The notes beneath the pieces were generated by a model, which was not told the origin of the DNA, made no database searches, and worked only from the letters and a program-made list of their open reading frames with translations. DNA of 64,000 bases from Sphingomonas naphthae (lineage in GTDB: Bacteria > Pseudomonadota > Alphaproteobacteria > Sphingomonadales > Sphingomonadaceae). Below, one piece after another: positions 23,544-32,552 of this stretch. The stretch is from positions 1,550,001-1,614,000 of the forward strand of contig NZ_CP117411.1 of the NCBI RefSeq assembly GCF_028607085.1, read 5' to 3'. Each line of letters opens with the position of its first letter. Within the stretch, counting starts at the first letter, position 1. The position numbers were made by a program, and so were the translations under genes.

Positions 23544-23966
23544 ATGTTCGACATCACCCAGTTCGCCCCGGCGGACACCGGCTTCATGCACCTCAAGAGC
23601 CCCCGTGACGAAGAGCCCATCTTCGTCGGTGCCGCCGCGAACCCCCTGCCCGTGGGCATCACCTTCCACGCGCCGGGCAGCGAAGCCTATGAGGCGGCCA
23701 ACAAGCGCCGCACCAATCGCTCGCTCGGCCGGAGCAAGAAGAAGATCGATCTGACCGCCGATCTGCTGCGATCGGACAATGTCACGTTCCTGACCGACAT
23801 CACCGTCTCGTTCGACAACCTCGCCTATCCGCCCGCCGCCGATCTGGCCGGTGCCGATCTGCATCGCGCGCTCTACGCCGACCCGAAATATGGCTGGGTG
23901 GTCGAACAGGCACAGTCGCACCTGGGCGATTGGGGAAATTTCTCGACGAAGCCGCCCGCGAGCTGA
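23544..23966 (+). CDS. Tail assembly chaperone (gpG analogue)
   Basis: 140 residues: MFDITQFAPADTGFMHLKSP, then EPIFVGAAANPLPVGITFHA and KKIDLTADLLRSDNVTFLTD. Siphophage gpG proteins keep the tape measure unfolded during assembly. The last 12 codons overlap a second frame that can be entered by a -1 shift at 23933-23939, giving a G-T fusion of about 281 residues. Gene position between tail tube and tape measure is canonical. Confidence 0.8.
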   Translation: MFDITQFAPADTGFMHLKSPRDEEPIFVGAAANPLPVGITFHAPGSEAYEAANKRRTNRSLGRSKKKIDLTADLLRSDNVTFLTDITVSFDNLAYPPAADLAGADLHRALYADPKYGWVVEQAQSHLGDWGNFSTKPPAS

Positions 23967-24388
23967 TCCTCCACGTCCGGCAGGTTGCCTGGCTGACCGC
24001 GCTGCCTCGACACAAGCTGTCGACCGGCGAGGAGATCAGGCAACCTGCTCGGGCGGAAGCCTACAAGACCGGCGGGACCGAGCCGCCCCTCCCACCCAAG
24101 GGCGATGTGGCCCACGTCTTCGACTGGTTCATGGAACTCGGCCAGATCGAGGTGACGGGGATGGGGCGCGCGGCCTTGTCGTGGCGTGAAATCGACGCCT
24201 GGGCATCGCGGACCTTCACCCCCATGACGGCATGGGAGGCGAGATTGCTCCGCCGGCTGTCCGTGGCGTTTCTGGCCGAAAGTGGCGCGGCCGAAAGCCC
24301 CTACCATCCCGCGCCGTGGGTCGAGCGCATCACCAGCCAGGCGGCGCGGGATGCGGCCGAGCGCCAGTTGCGATCGGTGCTGGGCTGA
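23930..24388 (+). CDS. Tail assembly chaperone T domain, expressed by -1 frameshift
   Basis: Open frame of about 150 residues without an ATG at its start. After the slip it reads GKFLDEAARELILHVRQVAW, then IRQPARAEAYKTGGTEPPLP and SWREIDAWASRTFTPMTAWE. It lies at -1 relative to the G gene, so it should be made only as the C-terminal part of a gpGT fusion, the minor partner that contacts the tape measure. An independent start seems unlikely because no ribosome site precedes it. Confidence 0.75.
   Translation: MGKFLDEAARELILHVRQVAWLTALPRHKLSTGEEIRQPARAEAYKTGGTEPPLPPKGDVAHVFDWFMELGQIEVTGMGRAALSWREIDAWASRTFTPMTAWEARLLRRLSVAFLAESGAAESPYHPAPWVERITSQAARDAAERQLRSVLG
23933..23939 (+). promoter_or_regulatory. 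Programmed -1 ribosomal frameshift site G-GGA-AAT
   Basis: In the zero frame the codons are TGG GGA AAT TTC, so GGGAAAT fits X-XXY-YYZ with GGG, AAA and T. Lambda uses GGGAAAG at the same place in G/T. Shifting by -1 gives GGG AAA TTT CTC GAC, continuing into the T frame. Eight codons after the slip the zero frame stops. Confidence 0.82.
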
Positions 24389-24439
24389 CTCCTCATCTCG
24401 TGAGATCGCGCGTAGGGTTGCCCCAATCAGGGAGGCAGT

Positions 24440-24805
24440 ATGCGCGCGATCATCATGGCGATCGGACTTCTGGCAACACCGGCGCTCGCCGCCGATCAGT
24501 TCGACCTCATCTGCACCGCCAAGAAGACGACAGTGCGCTATCGCGTCGATCTAGCACGGGGCGAATGGTGCGATGGAGATTGCAAGGTCACCCGCAAAAT
24601 TACGGCAGTGACGACAGGTTTTCTAACGCTGGTCGATGAAAATCCGACTTCTGAACATGCATATCGCGAGAGTACTACCGTCAATCGGGTTGATGGCAGT
24701 TGGTACACGATGAGCTATTTTACTTGGTCGAGCCGCGTTCCTTCGGCGACTAAGGGGACTTGCGAGCCGACGGCCTTCACGGGCTTTCCCGCAGCCAAAT
24801 TCTAG
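24440..24805 (+). CDS. Secreted moron protein, unknown function
   Basis: 121 residues with a signal peptide MRAIIMAIGLLATPALA (cleavage before AD) and four cysteines, so a periplasmic or surface protein with one or two disulfides. It reads FDLICTAKKTTVRYRVDLAR, GEWCDGDCKVTRKITAVTTG. No known domain. It interrupts the tail operon between the chaperones and the tape measure, has its own terminator downstream, and is locally AT-richer than its neighbours. These are marks of a moron gene expressed from the prophage. Confidence 0.68.
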   Translation: MRAIIMAIGLLATPALAADQFDLICTAKKTTVRYRVDLARGEWCDGDCKVTRKITAVTTGFLTLVDENPTSEHAYRESTTVNRVDGSWYTMSYFTWSSRVPSATKGTCEPTAFTGFPAAKF

Positions 24806-24843
24806 TTTTGCTCCGCCGCATCAGCGGCATCATGATTGATCGC

Positions 24844-24871
24844 AGGGCGGCCCATCTCGGCCGCCCTTTTT
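24844..24871 (+). terminator. Strong rho-independent terminator after the moron gene
   Basis: AGGGCGGCC (24844-24852) pairs perfectly with GGCCGCCCT (24859-24867) around CATCTC, followed by TTTTT. It lies 40 bp after the moron stop and 23 bp before the tape measure ATG, so late transcription must read through it. Confidence 0.85.
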
Positions 24872-24893
24872 CGTGCGCGAAGGGAGGCGGATC

Positions 24894-27800
24894 ATGGGCC
24901 AGAAGGTCGCGTCTCTCGAAATCGAACTGGCCATGGCCACCGGCGGGGCAATCGCCGACCTGAACCGCTTCGGTGGCGTGATGGACAAGACCACCGCCCA
25001 CACGCTTCAGGCGATCAACAAGATCGACGACGCCATGAAGGGCGCGATCGATCTCGATCCCGCCACCCAGCAGATGGTGAAGCTGGCGGAGCAATCGGCC
25101 AAGACCGCCGTTGAGAGCGCGCGCGAGTTCAATCGCATCGAGCGCGCGGGCGAGCGGATGGCGGCGCAGCTTGAACGCCAGCTGTCCGTATTTGGCAAGA
25201 CGACGGGCGAAGTGCGGTCGCTGAAGGCCGAGACCGCTGCGCTGGCCGCCGAACAGGCTGGCCAAGCTGAGCTTGCCGCCCGCATCCGTGCCGCCGAAGC
25301 CGCTCTATACGATCAAGAGTTTGCGGCCACGCGCCGTGCCCGGCAGGAGCAGGAAGCGGCTGCGGAAGATCGCGCCATCGCCGCCGACCAGGCAGAGAAG
25401 GCCGCTTCGCGCGAGGCGACCGCGCTGCGCGAGGCGGCCCACGCCCATCAGATGTTCGAGGCCCGCGCCCGCGCGGGAGCAATTGCGCTGCGCGACGCCG
25501 AGACTGCCGCCGCCGCCGATGCCATCGCGGTCGCCCGGCTGCGGGAGATGCTCGATCCCGCTGCGGCGGCACAGGACCGGCTCACAAACGAAATCGCCGA
25601 AGCGCGCCGAGTCATGATCGCGGCCGGCTTCAGCGCCGAGGAATTGGCGCGGGCCGAAGGTCTGCTCACCCAGCGTCATGGCGGCCTCATCGCCAGCAAC
25701 GGCCAGATGAAGGCCGGGATGCAGCAGCTATCGTTCCAGGCCAACGATATGGCGACGATGTGGGCGATGCAGGCCAAACCGATGCAGATCTTCGCATCGC
25801 AGGCCGGGCAGGTCATTCAGGCGCTTCAACTGATGTCGGGGAACTCCAAGGGGTTGCTCGGCTTTCTAGGTGGCCCGTGGGGCATGGGCATCACCACCGC
25901 CGCCGTCGTTCTGGCGCCGTTCGTGGCCAAACTGTTCGAGAGTTCGGAGGCGAGCAAGGAGGCGGAAAAGGCTTTCGACAGCTTTGTTAAGCATCAGGCC
26001 GACATCGCCAATTTCATCGATCTGGCCACCGGCAAACTGACCGAGCAGAATGCCGAGCTGGTGCGCAACGCCATCCTCACGCGGCAGGCGCAGATCGACA
26101 AGAACATCGCCGACACCGCAGACCAGCGCCGGACGGGCCTCAATCTCGCCCGCACGGCAAGTCAGGGGGGCTATCTCAGTCGTCTCGGCAATGCCGCGCA
26201 AGGATATCTCACGCGCGGCGGCGACCCCTATGCAAACCTTGGCCCCGACGCATGGTTCGGTGACGCCGACGTGCGATCCGCCATGCTGGACGCGGCCGGC
26301 GATGTCGGCAAGCTGTCGAGCAGCATCTATAAGCTGTCGCAGACGACGCGACCGGACCTGCGCGGCCTCGCCCTCGACATCTCCAACCAGGCGGGCCAAG
26401 CCATTCTGGCGGCGCGCGAAAACGAGCGCCTGCGGAAGGAGATGAGCGCCCTCGGCGGCGACACCACCGCGCTTTCGGGCGCCAATCTCAAGCTGATCGA
26501 GACGCAGGTCGCCATCGCCGCCGCCACGACGCCGTTGGAGAAAGCGCAGGCAAATCTGTCGGCTGTCCGCCAGCGGGCGGGCGCGATCGAGAAGATGACC
26601 GGTGATGCGCAGAAGGTCGCCGCCGCCGGCTATCGGACGGACCTTCTTGCCGCCACGCAGGCGGTCAAGGCCGCCGAACAGGCGGAGAAGGACGCACGCG
26701 TCGCCAAGGTCGCCCACAACAAGGAGGTGCGGGACGCCAACAAGGAGGCGCGCGAGGCAGCGGCGCTCCAGCGCGAACTGGCGTCGACCTATGACGGACT
26801 GTTGGCGAAGCTCGACCCGGCCGGTGGTGCGCAGAAGGCGTATATCGACACGCTGAACGATATCGGGCGACTGGAGGCCGCGAACCTGCTCAGCCGACAG
26901 GATTCGGTCGCGTGGCAGCTTCGTGCCAATCAGCAACTGGCGAAGTCGCTGGAGGAAGTCCGCAAGGCGTCGGAGGTGTCGATCGGCACGCCGGACCTTG
27001 ATGGTATTCTCGAACGGGGCCTCAAGCCTCTCAACGACGCCCTCGAAGCGCCGGGCAAGATGCTCGATGACCTCGCCCAGCGGGCGGACGATGCCGCGTC
27101 GGCGATGGAGCGCGCATTCGGCCGGGTCGGCGGTGCGATCGGCGATGCCACGGCGCTGCTGGCCGATTACGGGAAGCGCCAAGCCGAAATCGACGCTCAA
27201 CGCGAGGCGGCAGGGACCAATCAGGAGAAGCTGGACGGCTTGGCGAAAGATAGCGCCAACCTCCGCCTATCCACCATGATCGGGCTCACCGGCGCGGCGA
27301 AGAACCTCTTCAACGAACATTCCAAGGGCTACAAGGCGATGGAGGCGGCCGAGAAGGCGCTGACCATCCTCCAGCTGGCGCGCACCGCCGTCGATGTGGC
27401 GGGCGGCGCCGCCAAGATGTTCGCGCACCTCGGCCCCTGGGCGTTCCCCGCTGTCGCCGCGATGCTGGGCGTGATGGCCAGCCTCGGCTTCTCCGGTGGC
27501 GCCAACGTCAGCATGGAGGATTACACCAAGGGCAACACCGGCGCCGGCACCGTCCTGGGCGATAGCGACGCGAAGAGCGAAAGCCTGCTCCGCTCGATCG
27601 ACATGCTCCGTGATGTCGAGGACGCCACCCTGAACGTCAGCCGCAGCATGTTGAACAGCCTGCGGTCGATCGAGAGCCGGATCAGCGGCCTGTCGAGCCT
27701 CCTTGTTCGCACCGGCAGCATCGATGGAGCCTCCGCCGGCGTGGAAACCGGCTTCAACTCCTCGCTGTCGGGCGGGCTGGTCGGCAGCGCCTTGTTCGGC

Positions 27801-29441
27801 TCGCTCGGCCTCATCAACAATACGATCGGCAAGCTCCCTATCGTCGGCGGCATCATCAACGGCGTCACCGGCGTCATCAAGTCGCTGTTCGGGACCAAAA
27901 CGACCGTCGTGGGCGGTGGCATCTATGGCAATGGGCAGACGATCGGGGACATTCTCTCCAACGGGTTCGACGCGCAGACCTACAGCGACATTCAGAAAAA
28001 GAAGAAGTTCCTCGGGATCACGTCGGGCACCAGCTATTCGACCGTCTTCGGTGGCGCGGTCGATGATGACATCACGAACCAGTTCGCCCTGATCTTGCGC
28101 GGCTTCAACGATACGATCATCGCGGCGGCCGGCCCGCTTGGGGCTTCGACTTCCGCTATCAGCGACACCCTATCGCATTTCGTGGTCGATATCGGCAAGA
28201 TCGACCTTCAGGGCCTCTCGGGCACCGAAATCCAAGAGAAGCTGGAGGCGGTGTTCGGCGCGGCGGCCGACGGCATGGCAGCGGCGGCCTTCCCCGGCCT
28301 CGAACGCTTCCAGAAGGTCGGCGAAGGCGCCTTCGAGACGCTGGTGCGGGTCGCCAGCACGGTCGAGCAGGTCGATGCCACGTTCCAGCGGCTGGGTGTC
28401 ACGACCACCTCGCTCGGCGTCGATATCGACATGGCGGTGGCCGGCCTGTTCGACACGGTGGGGGACTTCACCGGCGCCGCCGACGACTATTTCCGCACCT
28501 TCTACAGCGAGGCTGAGCAGACCGCCGCCAAGGCGTTGCAGATGGGTCGGGCGTTCAACAGCCTCGGTCTCACGATGCCCGACACGCTGGCCGGCTTCCG
28601 CCAGCTGGTCGAGGCGCAGGACTTGGCGACCGCCGCCGGCCAGCAGACCTATGCCACCCTGCTCCAGCTCGCCCCGGCCTTCGCCGACCTGAAGGGCGCG
28701 ATGGAGGGCGCCGCGTCGGCGGCGGCGATCGTTCGCCAGCGCGAGGATCTGCAAAGCAAGCTGCTCCAGCTTGAGGGTGACACCACCGCGATCCGGGCCG
28801 CCGAGTTGGCGCGCCTCGATCCCAGCAACCGCGCTCTCCAAGAGCAGATTTACGCCATTCAGGATGCGCAGGAGGCGGCCAAGGCCGCCGAGGAACTGCG
28901 CAAGGCCTGGAGTTCGGTGGGGGATAGCATCATGGACGAGGTGCGCCGCATCCGTGGCCTGACCGACGCCACCGGCGCCGGCAGCTATGCCACCCTGCTC
29001 GGCCAGTTCAACGCGGCCAGCTTGGCGGCGCGCGCGGGCGATCAGGACGCGGCCAAGACCCTGCCCCAGCTGTCCCGCTCGATGCTGGACGCCGCCAAGC
29101 TGGCCGCGACGAGCCGGCAGGAACTGGACCGTGTGCAGGCGCAGACCGCCGCCAGCCTTGAGGCGACCTATGCGGAAATCCGGGCGATGGGCGACACGAC
29201 AGCGTCCAGCGCCACCACCGAGTCTACGCTGGATGCGCTGGCCGCCTCGCAGGCCACCTCCACCACGTCGACGGAAAGCGATCTGCTTTCCGAAATGCGA
29301 GCGATGCGGGAGGAACTGGCTCAACTTCGCAGCGACACCAACACCGGCAATGCGACGATCGCCAGCAACACCGGCGCGATGCGGCGGACGTTGGAGAACG
29401 TCAGCCCCACCGGCGACGCGATTATGGTTCGCGCCGCGTGA
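24894..29441 (+). CDS. Tail tape measure protein
   Basis: 1515 residues from ATG 24894 behind GAAGGGAGGCGG (an in-frame GTG 24873 is the alternative). A long Ala/Glu/Arg-rich coiled coil covers roughly residues 40-300. Hydrophobic segments lie near 321-350 (GITTAAVVLAPFVAKLF), 836-868 (GPWAFPAVAAMLGVMASLGF) and about 960-1000. It sets tail length; at about 0.15 nm per residue the tail should be near 225 nm. The C-terminus overlaps the GTG of the next tail gene. Confidence 0.93.
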   Translation: MGQKVASLEIELAMATGGAIADLNRFGGVMDKTTAHTLQAINKIDDAMKGAIDLDPATQQMVKLAEQSAKTAVESAREFNRIERAGERMAAQLERQLSVFGKTTGEVRSLKAETAALAAEQAGQAELAARIRAAEAALYDQEFAATRRARQEQEAAAEDRAIAADQAEKAASREATALREAAHAHQMFEARARAGAIALRDAETAAAADAIAVARLREMLDPAAAAQDRLTNEIAEARRVMIAAGFSAEELARAEGLLTQRHGGLIASNGQMKAGMQQLSFQANDMATMWAMQAKPMQIFASQAGQVIQALQLMSGNSKGLLGFLGGPWGMGITTAAVVLAPFVAKLFESSEASKEAEKAFDSFVKHQADIANFIDLATGKLTEQNAELVRNAILTRQAQIDKNIADTADQRRTGLNLARTASQGGYLSRLGNAAQGYLTRGGDPYANLGPDAWFGDADVRSAMLDAAGDVGKLSSSIYKLSQTTRPDLRGLALDISNQAGQAILAARENERLRKEMSALGGDTTALSGANLKLIETQVAIAAATTPLEKAQANLSAVRQRAGAIEKMTGDAQKVAAAGYRTDLLAATQAVKAAEQAEKDARVAKVAHNKEVRDANKEAREAAALQRELASTYDGLLAKLDPAGGAQKAYIDTLNDIGRLEAANLLSRQDSVAWQLRANQQLAKSLEEVRKASEVSIGTPDLDGILERGLKPLNDALEAPGKMLDDLAQRADDAASAMERAFGRVGGAIGDATALLADYGKRQAEIDAQREAAGTNQEKLDGLAKDSANLRLSTMIGLTGAAKNLFNEHSKGYKAMEAAEKALTILQLARTAVDVAGGAAKMFAHLGPWAFPAVAAMLGVMASLGFSGGANVSMEDYTKGNTGAGTVLGDSDAKSESLLRSIDMLRDVEDATLNVSRSMLNSLRSIESRISGLSSLLVRTGSIDGASAGVETGFNSSLSGGLVGSALFGSLGLINNTIGKLPIVGGIINGVTGVIKSLFGTKTTVVGGGIYGNGQTIGDILSNGFDAQTYSDIQKKKKFLGITSGTSYSTVFGGAVDDDITNQFALILRGFNDTIIAAAGPLGASTSAISDTLSHFVVDIGKIDLQGLSGTEIQEKLEAVFGAAADGMAAAAFPGLERFQKVGEGAFETLVRVASTVEQVDATFQRLGVTTTSLGVDIDMAVAGLFDTVGDFTGAADDYFRTFYSEAEQTAAKALQMGRAFNSLGLTMPDTLAGFRQLVEAQDLATAAGQQTYATLLQLAPAFADLKGAMEGAASAAAIVRQREDLQSKLLQLEGDTTAIRAAELARLDPSNRALQEQIYAIQDAQEAAKAAEELRKAWSSVGDSIMDEVRRIRGLTDATGAGSYATLLGQFNAASLAARAGDQDAAKTLPQLSRSMLDAAKLAATSRQELDRVQAQTAASLEATYAEIRAMGDTTASSATTESTLDALAASQATSTTSTESDLLSEMRAMREELAQLRSDTNTGNATIASNTGAMRRTLENVSPTGDAIMVRAA

Positions 29442-32062
29442 AGGTCGTGACGGCAGCCAGCGAGGTCATCGATCTCGGGACGACCGAGACGACCCCGACC
29501 GTCGGGATCGTCGATTACAGCCGCCGCGAGACCGACGAGTTCGGCGTCACGACCGTCGTGCAGCGCGGGTTCGCGCGGCGCATGTCGGTGCGCTTCGCCC
29601 TCCCGTTCGATCAGGTGGACGGGGTGCAGCGTCGCCTCGCGGACCTGCGCGCGACCTCGGCCCGATGGGTGGCCGACGACCGGTTCGCCAGCCTCGCGGT
29701 GAACGGCTTCTTCAAGGATTTCGAGCTTGATCTGAACGTGCCGCCCGTCAGCCATTGCACGTTGACGGTCGAGGGCCTCACGGTCACCGAGCCACTGACG
29801 GACAGCGGGGCGGACCCGGCGCCGGACGATCAAAGCTCGAGCCTTCAGCTGCTTCGCCCCGCCGTTGTTACCACCGGCGCCCTGATCGCCGCCAGCGTGC
29901 CGGAAGACGATCACGCCGAATGGTCGGCGGGCGCCACCTATCTGATCGGCGCACGGGTGATCCGGGCGGCGACGCACCGGGTCTACGAGAGCCTGACCAC
30001 GGGCAACGTGGGCAACGATCCGGCCGGCGCCGGGGCAACCGCTTGGCTCGATGTCGGCCCGACCAACCGCTGGGCGATGTTCGACCAGGCGCTCGGCACC
30101 GCCACGGTCGCGACCGGAGTCATGGCCGTCACGCTGTCCGCAGGCTTCGTGAACGCGGTCGCCCTGCTCGACGTGACAGCGAACACAGTGCGGGTTCAGG
30201 CCCCAGGCTACGACCGGACGGTGTCGGCCAGCGGCGGCACCGTCACGTTCCTCGACGTGCCGGCGACCACCGGCCAGGTGACGGTGACGATCGCGGGCAG
30301 CGGCCCGATCTCGGTGGGAACCCTGCTCGCTGGCCAGCTCATGGGCCTGGGGATCACGGAAGCGTCGCCCACGGCCGGGATCACCGATTTCAGCCGCAAG
30401 GAAGTGGACGATTTCGGCGAGGTGACCATCGTCCAGCGCGCCTGGGCGAAGCGGATGACCGCCCGCGCGCTGATCGAGACGACCGCTCTGGATGATGTGA
30501 TGGCCCGGATCGCGGCGGTACGTGCGCGGCCGGTCCTGTGGATCGGCAAGGCGGGCACCGACGCGCTGACGATCTATGGCTTCTTCCGCGATTTCTCGAT
30601 CGAGGTGGACCAGAACGTCAGCAAGCTGTCGCTGTCGATCGAGGGATTGAGCACGGCGGCGCCGCCCTCAGCCGGGCTCCCGGCGGCCACCGTGCCGTGG
30701 ACCGGCGTGGGGGATGAAGATCCGACCAGACCACGTCCGCAAGATGGCGCAACGGTAGGCGCCCCCACCGGCACGAATGTCGCGGGCGTGCCGGCCCAAC
30801 AATTGATCGACGATCTCGATCAGGTGATCGAAAATCTCGATATTGCGCGTCAGGATATCAACATTCACACGCCGTCGATCTTCGATCTCGCCAAGACGGT
30901 GGCGCTGCTGAACGGCCTGATGCAGGCCAAGACAACGCTCGACGGCAAGCCAATCGGCACCGTGGTGTCTGATGTGCGGACGATCGGCGAAAGCACGGTC
31001 GAAGAGCTTCATCTGATCGGCGCGAAGAATGGCGCCGGCACCGCCTTTCTGATGAATCTCGGCACCGTGCAGGTGGCGGCGGGCGTCTCGCTGGCGCAGC
31101 GGTTCGATCAGCTGGAGGCCCATGCGAACGATGCGGCGTCGGCCGTGTCCACTTCGCTGAGCCAGGCTATCGCGGACGAGGCCGAGCAGCGCGCCATCCA
31201 GATCAACACGGTGCGAGCCGAGCTTGAGGACGGTATCGATGCGGCGACGCAATCGACGGTCGAGGCGTTCACCTCGGCCGACGAGGCGCTGGCCCAGCGG
31301 ATCGACGAGGGAGAGGCGAACTTCGGCGACCTTTCAGGGCAGTTTACGGATAGCCTGGCCGCGCAGGCGGACATCAATGGCGCAACCAGCGATGCGCTGG
31401 CCCAGGTGGCAGCGACTCTTGAAGGCCCTGACGGCCTGGAGGCGCGTACCAGCTTCCTGATGTCGGCGGCTGTCGATGTAGGAGGAGGGACGGTTTCCAA
31501 GGCGGTGTTGAGCCTGGTGGCCGGCCCGGCGGGAAGCCTTCGGGTGGCCGGCATCGTCGCGACCAACACCGGCGAGACCAGCACGCTCGATCTCGATTTC
31601 GACAGCACCCGCATCTTTCAGCCTGACGGCGAACTGCTGTTCGAGGCGAATGGCGATGGGGTGTTCATGCCGCGCGCGCGCGTTACGCGGCTGACCGGCA
31701 ATGCGGCGGTCATCCCGATCACCGTGATCCGTGTCGATCCGATAACCCCGACCGGGCGAGCGAATTACATCACTGCGGCGACGGCGACCTTCGACTTGCC
31801 CGAGCGCGGGGTGGTGGAGGTATCCTGCAACATCAAGCAGGATTTCTCGACGCAGACTGCGTACGGCTTCCGCATCCTGTTGAACGGCTCGATTGCCTTC
31901 GACGAAGGCGCCTTTGGCGATCAGGATTTCATCCAGATCGAGGCCGATGACGAGATCGAGGCGGGCGCGGTGACGGCGGAGCTGCAATATGCGGCCGACG
32001 CAGGTTCGACCCTGAAGCGCCGAAGCATGAAGATCCGCGCCTATCCCAATACCGAGGGCTGA
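29438..32062 (+). CDS. Tail tip / minor tail protein with internal duplication
   Basis: 874 residues from GTG 29438. A roughly 110-residue domain occurs twice: near residue 15 (TPTVGIVDYSRRETDEFG ... GFARRM) and near residue 308 (SPTAGITDFSRKEVDDFG ... AWAKRM), each with a later GFFKDF/GFFRDF strand. Between them is a carbohydrate-binding-like stretch EWSAGATYLIGARVIRAATH. A helical linker (residues 450-690) and a C-terminal beta domain FRILLNGSIAFDEGAFG follow. It likely forms the tail tip after the tape measure. Exact homologue unknown. Confidence 0.7.
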   Translation: MKVVTAASEVIDLGTTETTPTVGIVDYSRRETDEFGVTTVVQRGFARRMSVRFALPFDQVDGVQRRLADLRATSARWVADDRFASLAVNGFFKDFELDLNVPPVSHCTLTVEGLTVTEPLTDSGADPAPDDQSSSLQLLRPAVVTTGALIAASVPEDDHAEWSAGATYLIGARVIRAATHRVYESLTTGNVGNDPAGAGATAWLDVGPTNRWAMFDQALGTATVATGVMAVTLSAGFVNAVALLDVTANTVRVQAPGYDRTVSASGGTVTFLDVPATTGQVTVTIAGSGPISVGTLLAGQLMGLGITEASPTAGITDFSRKEVDDFGEVTIVQRAWAKRMTARALIETTALDDVMARIAAVRARPVLWIGKAGTDALTIYGFFRDFSIEVDQNVSKLSLSIEGLSTAAPPSAGLPAATVPWTGVGDEDPTRPRPQDGATVGAPTGTNVAGVPAQQLIDDLDQVIENLDIARQDINIHTPSIFDLAKTVALLNGLMQAKTTLDGKPIGTVVSDVRTIGESTVEELHLIGAKNGAGTAFLMNLGTVQVAAGVSLAQRFDQLEAHANDAASAVSTSLSQAIADEAEQRAIQINTVRAELEDGIDAATQSTVEAFTSADEALAQRIDEGEANFGDLSGQFTDSLAAQADINGATSDALAQVAATLEGPDGLEARTSFLMSAAVDVGGGTVSKAVLSLVAGPAGSLRVAGIVATNTGETSTLDLDFDSTRIFQPDGELLFEANGDGVFMPRARVTRLTGNAAVIPITVIRVDPITPTGRANYITAATATFDLPERGVVEVSCNIKQDFSTQTAYGFRILLNGSIAFDEGAFGDQDFIQIEADDEIEAGAVTAELQYAADAGSTLKRRSMKIRAYPNTEG

Positions 32063-32063
32063 G

Positions 32064-32261
32064 ATGCGAGCCGCGATCCACGATGACGCCGGCATGATCC
32101 TTCAGGTCATGCGCGGAACGGAAGCCACCGTTACCGCCACGGCGAACGAACTCGCCGTCAGCTGGATCGAGGTTCCCGCCGACATGGACCGGGCCGCCTT
32201 CGATCATCTGACCATCACCCACCGCGTCGCGGCCGGCGCGCTCGTACCCATCACCGCCTGA
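32064..32261 (+). CDS. Small hypothetical tail protein
   Basis: 65 residues, MRAAIHDDAGMILQVMRGTE, ATVTATANELAVSWIEVPAD, MDRAAFDHLTITHRVAAGAL. Starts one base after the previous stop. A short beta-rich fold, family not recognised. It sits between the tail tip and fibre genes. Confidence 0.55.
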   Translation: MRAAIHDDAGMILQVMRGTEATVTATANELAVSWIEVPADMDRAAFDHLTITHRVAAGALVPITA

Positions 32262-32277
32262 CCTGAAGGAGCTGTCC

Positions 32278-32550
32278 ATGCCTGACACCGACGCGGAGGC
32301 GCTGGCCTCCGCGCGTGCGATCCTGCACGCGCACAAGACCGAGCAGCTGGCCGCGTTGCAAGCGGTGGCCGCATCGCCCGCCTGGGGCGAGATCGAGGCG
32401 GCTATCGCCGCCGCGTGCGCCGCCGGCTTCGAGGATCCGGCCATGGCGGTCCACCTCAACGCCATGGCGGGGTGCTTCGACCGGCTGCCGCGTGCGATCG
32501 GCGCTTTCGAGAAGCGGCTCGCGGCGTCTGCCCCCGCGCAGAGCGCCTGA
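32278..32550 (+). CDS. Small hypothetical tail protein
   Basis: 90 residues, helical and Ala-rich: MPDTDAEALASARAILHAHK, TEQLAALQAVAASPAWGEIE, AAIAAACAAGFEDPAMAVHL. ATG follows TGAAGGAGCTGTCC. It ends 2 bp before the fibre/SGNH gene and may be a chaperone or small structural partner; no direct evidence. Confidence 0.55.
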   Translation: MPDTDAEALASARAILHAHKTEQLAALQAVAASPAWGEIEAAIAAACAAGFEDPAMAVHLNAMAGCFDRLPRAIGAFEKRLAASAPAQSA

Positions 32551-32552
32551 CG

